From the NCBI RefSeq assembly GCF_902806685.2, contig NC_048556.1, positions 1,240,001 to 1,304,000 of the forward strand: DNA of 64,000 nucleotides. The letters run 5' to 3'. Below, in pieces: positions 42,801 to 54,800 of the stretch. A program made the position numbers and the translations under genes. This DNA comes from Maniola hyperantus. Taxonomy: Eukaryota; Arthropoda; Insecta; Lepidoptera; Nymphalidae. The notes beneath the pieces were generated by a model. It did no database searches. It was not told the origin of the DNA and saw only the letters and a list, made by a program, of their open reading frames with translations. Within the stretch, counting starts at the first letter, position 1. Each line of letters opens with the position of its first letter.

Positions 42801-45800
42801 TTATAGATTAGGAAAACAATACAATCTGAATTGCATCACTAAATAACTTATACGTAACCTAGACAGTAGACACTAGACACTAGACACTAGACGTCTAGCT
42901 AGGTAGCTACACTCTTCCAGACGTCATAGTTTTTACAACATTTAACTTGTGTTTTTGCATCGCTATATCGCTATCATTGGGAGTCCGCGTAATGGAACCC
43001 TCTAGCTATATTCGTTTACCTTAACATAAACAAATACCAAAAACCTTATCCGAGAAACGCGTAAGCGACGCCATTTGCCCGGCGCTTTAGAACTTCTGGA
43101 GTAAGGGCGTCTGTGCACTGATCTGTATTCGGTTCGTATCCGCGATACAAAATACGAACATTAGATTCCGAGTATTTTTTTGACGGATACGTCAAATCAC
43201 GGATTCCGTAAAAATACGAATCGAATGTGTTTTTAAGAGAAGAGAAGAATTTGTATGACGGCCACTTCGAACATGTAGAATCACGAATACGGATGAGTGC
43301 ACAAACGCCCGGCTTTTCACTGGTATCATGATTTCATTGTCATTTCGCGGCAACAAGGTCGTCCGTCGTGTGTCACGTATAGTGCGCCTCGCACGCATTG
43401 TAGCGAGAAACTACTTCTTTGCCTTTTAAATCAGTTAAGGAAAAATAGATTAAATAATTATACATGTGGTTCCCATTCCCCCTAAAATCTTCATAGCACG
43501 CAAAACATGAAATAAACAAGACAGAACAAAGAAACTAAAAACAGTTGTATTTATGTAGGTTTTAAGAAAGAGCTGCGAATTTAGGTTTCCAGACGAAAGT
43601 TCAATCCCCTTGCCGGCTGAGTCGGCAAAGTTTGCACTTTGCAGTAGCAATGAAGAGCGGTTAATGTTCGACCTCCTTGGGATGCCCTCTCAACAGCTGC
43701 CATTGTTCTTGCTTCACTAATTAATAATTAGCGCTTTCACTTTGCTTTTTAACTACGAAAAATGTTTCTTAGAATTACTTATATCGTAATGGGTACAATA
43801 CCTTCATCTATACTTTTATACTAATCTTAGATATCTATACTTCTATATCTATACTTGCTTTACTTACTTATAACATTACTAGCTGACCCCCGCGGCTTCG
43901 CCCGCGTGTATTTAGGTTTTTAAAGATCCCGTATAGCCTATGTCACTCAGGAATAATGTAGCTGTCTACTGGTGAAAGAATTTTTAAAATCGGTTCAGTA
44001 GTTCCAAAGATTACCCCCTACAAACAAACTTAACGACTTAACTTTATAATATTAGTATAGATAAAGAGGAAAGATTTGTATTTTTGTATGTTTGTAACGA
44101 ATAAACCTAAAACTACTGGACCGATTTTAAAAATTTTTCACTATTAGAATGCTACATTATCCTTTAGAGCTTTAGGCTATATTTTTTAAATTAGAGATCC
44201 ATACGTAAATTGTAATAAGCTACCCGTGCGAAGCCGTGGTAGGTCGCTAGTATGAAGTAGGTATATGACCTACAAGGCTACAACCTAGGTACAGGTATCG
44301 AACCCCCGACCCCCCGACCCCCCGAAGTCTTAACCTATCCCTTTTAGTTATTTTGAATCCTCAATGTAGTAGTTTGTTACTAGAATATTGTGTAAGCAAG
44401 CACACACAATGCGTGGATGGTATTTTCCGCGACACATAAAACCCATATGATCTGCTGTTTATTGACGTGTCAAGGCAGCATCTTCCAAGCACCTCATATC
44501 GTCATCCCATTACAAACTTAGCTTTCATCGGTCTGATCTATTACTAGTTTAATCTTTATCCGACGGTCCACTTTTTAGATTTTAATCAGGTCAATCAATC
44601 TGCTGTACACATCACACGCTTTCACGTACGGCCCTCTACCATCCTTATCCTCTCACCCTCATTTCCGTCCTCTTCTTAAGGTACCAGGGCTACCGAAAAC
44701 TATGTCTGTCTCTGGCCTACCCACCCATAGTGACCACAAGTGTACCCACCCATAGTGACCACAAGTACGGTCAGCGCACGGCTAGGCTTCTTGTGACTGT
44801 CACCGGTCTAGAGTCAAGGTGATATTTTGGGCCTAGCAGTTTTTAATACCAAACACCGTCGCGTCGTCGTGTGCCATCTTCAAAATTATCGGTTATTACA
44901 CAAAAAGCTTCTGTATATGTAGATAAATCTAAAGAGCAATCGCCGAGTTTCTTGCTAGAAAAGGCATTCCGAACCAGTGGTAGATGCATTTGATGATTCA
45001 AAAGTACTTGTAAAAGTTTAATTGAGAAAAAAATATTTTTATTATATTATTTATTTATTTATTTACATTGTTAAATTGTACATTTCATGGGCGTTACCGT
45101 AAACCTCCAAAGTACATACACAAAGTCGTTATCAATTCGTCACGCGAAACAGACGGTTATCAGAGCATTAACCAATACCGAGCAAAAACTACACTGAAGC
45201 GCCAGTGTCACGAAACTGATTACGATTAGGGCGCGGAACGACCACGCTGGCGACCTTGAGCAGTGTGCTTGAACTACATTGTTGTAAGTTGTAACTTGTG
45301 ACGCGCTGCGGATCCCGAATGGAGCACTGATGTGCAACTTGTTTTTATATGTCCCCATTGATCATGATCATCATCGTAGCATTTCTATGGAGCCAAATAA
45401 TTATCTGTTTTATGAATTAACTGGGCTACTTTACCTACTGTCGGAGTTAAGACCGGATCCATTTATTTATTTCATGTAAGATAACCGTGTCTTATGTTTT
45501 GTCTGTGATTCTACCACGCACCGGTTCGAAATGAAGGTTCTACTGAGAAGAGCTGGCAAGAAACTCAGCAGTTGCTCCTTTCAAATCATAAAAAGTTAGG
45601 TACAATGCACTACATCTTGTGGGGAACTGAAAGCTCAGCCGGTTGCTCCCACGCAACTTCGTCGCTAAGGAATTCATCAATTGTACCTATAGTATAAGTG
45701 CATTTGCGGGTTGCGGGTTGCGAAGTTGAAGTGGCAATGGGCAGGGCACATAGTTCGTAAAACCGATAGACGTTGGGGTCCCAAGGTGCTGGAATGGCGA

Positions 45801-48800
45801 CCTCGCACCGGAAGACGCAGTGTTGGAAGACCCCCCCACTAGGTGGACGGACGATATCAGACGAGCCGCAGGGAGCCGCTGGATTCAGGCGGCGCAAGAC
45901 CGTGGCGTGTGGAAGTCCCTACAACAGACCTATGTAGAGCAGTGGACGTCTATCGGTTGATGATGATGATGAATAAGTGCATTTAAACTTACAATTTATT
46001 ACTAAATCGAGATTTTTTATTATAAATTCATATATTTGCTTCTGCTGGAAAAGCGAGCCTATATTTTATATACGCCTTTAGAAGTTAAACTAATTCCTAA
46101 CGCATTCGTCCGCGGTCGATAGCCTCAATGCCTTCGGTGTGAAGTGTAAAGGCATACTGCGTGAGAGTGCGTCACAAGGGTAGGCACGTTATTTCAGTAA
46201 TCTACTTGTTAATCTATGACTAAGCGCTAATAAAAATAGTAAGTAGTTCTTATAATGATTGCCCTTTATGTTTTATTAAGTAACTAATTGAGTTTTTGCT
46301 TTTAGTACTGTGACGTTGTAAATTTTGAACTACTAATTAGCGTTTCGCTTTTAATTAAAATCTATTTTGTTCAAAGTATGTTGGTGCCACCCAGCATCAA
46401 GGTGCAGAACTACGCGTGGGTCGATGTTCAGAGTTCATTCGAGCCACAATAGATGGCGTTTGCTTCGTTGTCAATTGTCGTAAAAATAAAACAAAATAAT
46501 TAAATAAAACCATAATATCATTTGTTTATTGTTAAGTCATTAACAAAACGGTTCTTATAATATATCCTTAGGTTCCGCAAATATTCAAAAATGAATTGGC
46601 TTCATGATCAAACTAAATGAGTGCGGCCACACTCGGGTTGCGTCTGGCAACACCGATTGCTGAGATTTAGAATTTTCCTGGAGTCAACATGTGAAGACGA
46701 ATTTTTTTCGTTCCAGGAAAATCTCACTTCTTTTCGCCCATGGCTTCGCCTGGAAAAATACAATAGTCATAAATTTTAGTCATCCTAACGTATTTTCAAT
46801 GTTTCATCAGTTATGGTGAGTGAAAAATCAAGTAATGTGGATTCGACAAAATGGCGGTTTGGTTAGAGAAAATCCTAATCTCATGATTTCTTTCAGTTCC
46901 AGTTATTTTAACTTCCCAAATAAATGAGGATAATGGGTTGTGGGTGGACTTCTGAAAACCATTGGTGGCCAGGAGTTCAATAGGTGAGTTGTGTTTGATC
47001 GGGAAAATTCCACGTGTCGAAATTTTCACACAGCACAAATTATAATCTTGTTTTTCTTTGTTACAGGGTTTACGTTTACGTTTTTAGTTTTCCGTTTGCG
47101 TTTTCGGTTTTCGTATTTATTTCTTTTGCACATTCACGTTGACAACTTAATTGCTATGGATAAGACTTGGTGAAAATCTTTGTAATGAAACATTTCGGTT
47201 GTGAAGAATCAAATAAATTGAGTTTTGGATCTTGGCCGATGCCGTCCAGCTACCTTGCAGTCTTCGCACCTACAAGTAAGCAAATGTTTGTATCCTGCAA
47301 CAGTTTAGTGAACCTTCTTAGTGTATGTGTACAGTAAGAACCCTGTCTTTACTACTGAGCTTTTATTTTGAAACAATTTTATGAATTTTACTGTGTCATT
47401 GTCTATTCCATGCCAATGGCATCTTAAATTTAAAACATAGATCTTATGTACTATCTACCTAAGTCATTCTAATGTATCTAAATTAAGTCTTGGCATTAAG
47501 CTAGAATAACTAAGCATTATTAGCCATCATTCTGTATTAAGCGACCCCGGTAAAAGTTACATTAAAAACAATTTTGCCTAACATCTAGCAAATTTCATTT
47601 ATAACACCTCATATGCATTACAAGGGAGTCGACGGCTAGCTTCTATTCTTTACTAGGTAGATAGATCAAGTAAAGTAAATTAAAATTATTTTTTTTTTTC
47701 CTCTAATCTTTGTAAGGTGGTAGATTATTCCGTATCCGGGTATATTTCTATTCCGCCCAATTTACCAGCCTTACAAATGGCGCCCGAACGTTTTTTTATA
47801 TAGTTATTTCAGTATATTTTGAGAAATTTTGTGAATTTTATGAAATGTACTCCGCTGATTGTACAATTTTCTAAGTAGTGACACATTGCAAAGAGCACTA
47901 AGCTGTTTTTTATGGTTAACTAACTAAATAATAACTAATAGTTAGAAATTTTGTTTGATAGTTTAAGTAATTTTCTGAGTATAGTCCAACATTGGTTTTT
48001 TTTTTCTTACTTAATCAACACTTTATAAATGGTGCTTATGCCGTTTAATTATGTTATCGACTTACCTTGGAGGTGTATAAGTGAATGTTTGCCTTCAGTT
48101 TAGTAATAAACATTGCTTAACTGAGTTGTTGTTGGGTATTGCTTTCAATAGTAAGTACATCTTATGTTTGAAAATTCCGGTAACTTAGTATAATTAAAGT
48201 TTTGAAACGCTATGTCCTGTTAACTAGTTACACACATACATTTATAAATACTAAGAGTTACAACTTGTGAAACTAAATATATAAACTATATTCAGAGATT
48301 ACATTAAGTTCAAGTATGAAGTTATGAACAATTTTTTTTCAGTGACTTGATACTTCATTATTTTGTTGAAATTTTGTTTAGAGCTGTGTTAAGGTTATGA
48401 TAAAAGCTACTTCACACACAAAACATGTTAAGTTTAATTGAATGCTGGTAGTTTAAAGTGACATTTAGAAACAGATTTTGTTGTATTTTAGGTTATGTGT
48501 TAAAAGTGTAAAGTAACAGCCATCAAACCATTGCACAATCTCTTTGTTTTTTTTGAAAGATAATATGCTAGTCAGAGTTCATTGCAACTTTGTTGCCTGT
48601 TTACTTTTGTAATTGTAAAGGTTGTAACACACTGTGTACTCATAAAGGTGATACTGCACCTTACAATCATTTATTCAATTTTGGGAAGTTTATTTTGTTA
48701 TATTTTGTTTACTATAGTAATAATATGTGCTTGTATTATTAACAATATTTTGGAATAGGAACATAATTGATAAAATAGTTAGGATAGACTTAAGAATATT

Positions 48801-51800
48801 GTTTTTGTTGTGTATTTTGCTTGTGTATATTTAATAGTTTAAATAACTTCTTTTGTGTTTGTGTTTAACCAATTTGTATAAGGCTAAACATAGACAGTTA
48901 CACAAGCTCGATATTTTGTTAAATGTGTTTTGACTTAACACAATGGAACAGACTTTTGCCCAGTTTCATTCACTTTTGAAGGACGAATTGTGTTATGAGG
49001 TATCCATTCGTTCCGAAACTCCAGCACCTACAGTGCTAGGTTTAAAGAAACAGTTAAAACAATTAATTCAGGAAATTCCTTCTGAATCAATTTTAGAGAC
49101 AGATTTCTCTTCTGAAAGTGAGTTAGGGGTTATTACTAAAAAACTTCAAGACTTAGAAGATTTATTAAAAAAGTGTTCTGACACTAAAGATAGACATGCC
49201 CTCTGTAGGTCTAAAGCTTTAGCTTCACATTTGTACTTTAGAATTTTAAGAATACAGTGTTCCGAACTCAGCTTAATAAGTAGGAAGAGTGAATTACATA
49301 CAAAGTTGCAGAGTTTGATTTCCAGATTAGATGCTGACAATGAGTCGTCTCACGACGAATCACTGGATTCCGAGAGTACCGCCGTTGACTGCACTGGTGA
49401 TAAAAATGTTGCCAAGTGGAAGTTAAATTTCAACGGACAGGGTGATCCGCGCAGTTTCATCGAACGCGTTGAGGAATATAAAAGATCTTATGGCGTTTCA
49501 GATGGAAAATTATTTGTTTCTGCATTTCATCTTTTTACAGGCCGAGCATTGTTATGGTACAGAGGCAACAAATGTCAAGTTTCGTCTTGGTCAGAATTGA
49601 AAACTTTATTTTTAGAGGAATTTGATGCAGTAGATTATGACTACAGGTTGCTAGGTGAAATTCGAGCAAGAACACAAGGCTCTGAAGAACCTGTGTCTAT
49701 CTATTTCGCTATAATGTTTTGCATGTTTTCAAGGTTGTCAACACCACTTTCCGAAGAACAAAAGTTACAAATTTTATTACATAATATTCGCCCTTTTTAC
49801 TCAGAACAATTAGCTCTTGTTGACATTAAGTCTGTCGCAATGTTGAAGGAAAAGTGTCGCAAACTAGAGGCTGCGAGGCAGCGTTCCGCCTTATTTTCTG
49901 AGCCTACTAACAGTAAGGCAACTTTAAGTTCAGAGTTTGCTTACAAACAAGTAACAAAACAGATAAACACACTTTCAGTCACACCTGCACCTAAGGTTGA
50001 TACAAGTAAAGGCACTGATTTTACGAAAACAAATAAACAACTATGTTACAAGTGCGGCAAGGGTAACCATTCCTTTAAATTTTGCAGGACAGTTCCGAAA
50101 TTTATTAGATGTTTTTCGTGTGGACGTCAGAACTTTACAGTAAAGACATGTCCAAGTTGTAGTAAAAAGGCGATTAGTAAACCCGCTCCGGACAAAAATT
50201 CAAAAAACTAATTAGTAAGAACTGTGCAGAGACACAAGTAAAGAACTTGGTCATTAACAACAAAACATCCCTTTTACCTGACACAGTTCTGTATTCAGTG
50301 GATAAACGAGACTTTAGGCCATATTTAAAGGTTTTTGTTGAGGGTTTTGAGATTACAGGTTTACTAGATTCCGGTGCTTGCGCGTCAATTTTGGGTAACC
50401 AGGCGCACAAGGTTTTTTTGAGATTCGGTTATAAATTGCATAGCAGTATTGATACCACATGTTCAGTGGCAAATGGAGACAAACTTGATTGCATGGGTTA
50501 TATGTTTATTCCGATTACTTATAATTCCGTAACTCACATAATAAAATTTTTTGTAGTACCCTCTATAATAGCGGATGTTATTTTTGGCTGTGACTTTTGG
50601 AAAACATTTCAGTTAGCCCCTGGCATTTTTGATAATTTAGAATTAATTAAGGCACCTTCTCAATTTTACAATATTTGTGCGATTGATAATGAACAAATTC
50701 ATACCATCACTTCTTTTGAAAACTTATCATCTCAACAGAAAGAATTAGCCCAGTCTGTAGTAAATAAATTTTTAGATATTTCTTCAGAGAAAATTGGATT
50801 GGGTAGAACAAAATTAATTGAACATGTTATTGACACCGGTGATGCCTTGCCAATAAAAATAAAACAATATCCACTTTCTCCCGAAAAGAAGGAAGCTTTA
50901 AGTAAAGAGTTAGATAGGATGCTGGAAATGGACGTAGTTACTCCGAGTGAAAGCCCTTGGAATAACCCAGCAATTTTAGTGAAAAAGGCAAATGGAGACT
51001 GGAGATTTTGCCTAGATTGCAGGAAATTAAATTCAGTGACAAAGGGGGATTCATACTCAATACCGTACATTCCACAAATTCTAGATAGCTTGAAAGAGGC
51101 AAGGTTTTTATCATCGATTGATTTAAGTTCAAGTTTCTGGCAAATTCCGTTAGCTAACGACTCTCAGGAAAAAACCAGTTTTACAGTTCCTGGTAGAGGG
51201 TTATTCAAATTTAAAGTCATGCCGTTTGGCCTATGCGGTGCACCAGCACGACAGCAGAGGTTAATGGACCAGTTATTTAATCAAAATTTTTGTAGTGATA
51301 TTGAAAATGGAATAGTATTTTGTTATATAGATGATATTGTTATTTGTTCTGCTGATTTTGAAACCCATTTAATTTTATTAAACAGAGTTCTGGATAAACT
51401 AAAAATGGCTCAACTATCCATAAATTTTGATAAATGTAATTTTTTTAGAAACTCTTTGAAATATTTAGGGTATATAGTGGATGAATTTGGTTTACGCACA
51501 GATCCTGGAAAAGTTGCCGCAGTTTTGAACTTTCCGACCCCAAAAACTGCACAGGAGGTAAAGATTTTCCTAGGCACTTGTTCTTGGTACAGGCGCTTTA
51601 TTAGGAATTTTTCAACCATCGCTGCACCACTCAATAGACTAACGAGTAAAGGAAAGAACGCACCTAAATTTGAGTGGAGCGAACAGGCAGAGGTAGCATT
51701 TAATACATTGAAGAATGCGTTGGTAACCGCACCTGTTCTTGCGGTACCGAATTTTGAAAAACCATTCAAAATACATTGTGATGCTTCTGCATATGGTGTT

Positions 51801-54800
51801 GGCGGTATGCTAACGCAAGAAACCGATGGTTGCGATCATCCCATTGCGTATGTCAGTAGGAGCCTAAATAAAAACGAAAGGAATTACAGCGCGACGGAAC
51901 GCGAGGCTCTAGCTGTGATTTTTGCAGTGGAGAAATTTCAGGCTTATTTTGGTTCCAAGCCAGTCACAATTATCACAGACCATGCATCCCTAAAGTGGTT
52001 CTTAAATTTAGAAAATCCCTCAGGACGACTCGCCAGATGGGGTTGTAGATTATCACAGTATAATTTTGTTATCGAACATAGGAAGGGTTGTGATAATGTA
52101 GTTCCGGATACCTTGTCGAGACTCATACACGTAGATGTAGTTGGTGATCGTAATGATAACTCTAGTCAACAAGTTTTGGTAGATGACTGGTATGACAAAA
52201 CATTTAATGGCTGTAAAATCAATCCAGCAAATTTTCCGAATTTTTGTATTTTGAACGATAAACTATATCGTTACAGTAAATGTAAATACCAGCTTCTCAG
52301 TGAGTTCGACTGGAAAGAGGTAGTCCACAAGAACGACATCCTTAGAATTATGCAACAAAACCATGCAGATGCAACTGCAGGTCATTTTGGTGTGTTCAAA
52401 ACTCATCGCAGATTATCCCTCAGATATTTTTGGCGTGGTATGTATAAGGACGTGGTTGAGTACGTTAAGAATTGTGATACTTGCTCTGCGTATAAACACA
52501 CGACATCAGCCACTCCAGGTCTGCTAGGGAAGCCTAAAGTCTGCGAGAGACCTTTTCAGGTCATTTCGGCTGATTTAGTCGGACCTTTGCCTAGGTCTAA
52601 ATCAGGATTTACATTTCTTTTTGTGGTGACGTGTTGTTTTTCGAAATATACAATGTTGTTTCCGTTACGGCGTGCCACAGGTGCCGCTGTTGTTAAAGCG
52701 CTAGAGAATTTTGTATTTTTGAACCATAGTGTTCCAGAGACTGTGATTGTGGACAATGGGTCCCAATTTACAGGATCTGAATTCCGTAATCTCATTAAGC
52801 GTTATAATATTCCGAAATTACACTACACACCACTGTACACTCCGCAAGTTAACCTTGTTGAGAGGTACAATAAGGTTGTTATGACTGCTGTAGCCGCTTT
52901 TGTGAAAGATAACCACAGGTCCTGGGACGAAAACCTGTACAAGGTCCAGTTCGCCATAAACAGTGCGGTTAATGAATCCACTGGATTCTCCCCGTTCTTC
53001 CTTGTCCACGCTAGAGAACCGGTTTTAAATGGTTCCTTCTATAAGGACACGGATAAGGAGTACGAGGCCGGAATTCCAAGGGAGGAATACGCAGGAAAGT
53101 TTGGAACTTTGGAGGACATATTTGGTCAGGTTAGGAGAAATTTGTTTCAGGCTCATGCAGAGTATGCAACGCATTACAACTTAAGGCGTAGGTCTGCAAG
53201 CTATTCTGTTGGGGACATAGTGTGGAAAAAGACCTATCCACAAAGCGACGCTACAAATTTTTTCGCAGCTAAGCTGGCACCTAAGTATGAAAAGTGCAGG
53301 GTTGTCAAGGTTTTGTCACCTTTGGTTTACGAACTAGTTAGAGTAGCTGACAACCACCCAATAGGCACTTGGCATATTAAGGATATTAAGAAGTAGATAT
53401 TTGCCATTACTTAGTTTGGTCTAAACTGTTTGAATATTTAAGTTATCAATATTCAATTAGGAATTTGTATGAGTGTAGTGATGTTCTGAGTTAACAGTTA
53501 CATTACCATGGTTCAGTTGAGGAGGAATGTAGTGGATGTATGTAGGGATGAATATGTGATGATTGGAATGCTTGTGGTAGACCAACCGGTTGAGAAAGTA
53601 AAAATGCAAATATCGTACTTTGGGGATAACGAAAAGGGGGGGTTTTGTGTTTTGTTTTCGTTTTCCTTCTAGATAATGGATCATTTCTGTTATTTTTCCG
53701 ATTCTGTTCCGAGATCTATTTTCTAGGAGAGTTATTTCGTTTTTTTTTTCTCATATTCCGATTTTGATTCGGTTTTATTTTTCCGAATGGGATAGAGAAC
53801 GGTTGCCATATCAGATGGACCCGTTCACAACCAGTTTTTCCGTATTTGTTGAGTAACAAATATTAAGATGGTAGTTTAAAAGAGTGAACCACCGTAGGCC
53901 TAGACGCATTCTATCAGTCAGCTGAAGAATGATGCCAAGATGTTTCCACTCAAGTGTCTTAGACACCATGAAGTTTTTTTTTTGTATATATTCTTTTTAG
54001 AAGTTAGGGTTGTGTAGTTAAGTATAATGTATAAAACCTTACACTGTTTTCAGTATATTTATTTTGTTAGACAATTTTCCTTGTTAGTAGTAGATGTGCG
54101 TTCACGCGTAACTTCTGTGTTTTTTTTTGTTTGTATCAGGCAAATTGTTAGTAGTTGTTGGATGACGCTGAGGGCAGCGTGGTTCAACCTGTTGAACCTT
54201 TTCGTAGGAGGGGAAGTATTGTGACGTTGTAAATTTTGAACTACTAATTAGCGTTTCGCTTTTAATTAAAATCTATTTTGTTCAAAGTATGTTGGTGCCA
54301 CCTAGCATCAAGGTGCAGAACTACGCGTGGGTCGATGTTCAGAGTTCATTCGAGCCACAATAGATGGCGTTTGCTTCGTTGTCAATTGTCGTAAAAATAA
54401 AACAAAATAATTAAATAAAACCATAATATCATTTGTTTATTGTTAAGTCATTAACAAAACGGTTCTTATAATATATCCTTAGGTTCCGCAAATATTCAAA
54501 AATGAATTGGCTTCATGATCAAACTAAATGAGTGCGGCCACACTCGGGTTGCGTCTGGCAACACCGATTGCTGAGATTTAGAATTTTCCTGGAGTCAACA
54601 TGTGAAGACGAATTTTTTTCGTTCCAGGAAAATCTCACTTCTTTTCGCCCATGGCTTCGCCTGGAAAAATACAATAGTCATAAATTTTAGTCATCCTAAC
54701 GTATTTTCAATGTTTCATCAGTTATGGTGAGTGAAAAATCAAGTAATGTGGATTCGACAAAATGGCGGTTTGGTTAGAGAAAATCCTAATCTCATGATTT

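Noticed and set aside
46811..47038. 75-aa minus-strand ORF repeated exactly at 54722-54949
   Set aside because: It lies inside both LTRs, so the duplication is explained by the LTRs; no domain and no independent evidence of expression.
53397..54219. Possible env gene of the retrotransposon
   Set aside because: No plus-strand ORF with a signal peptide or membrane segment; the element is a Gypsy type without env.
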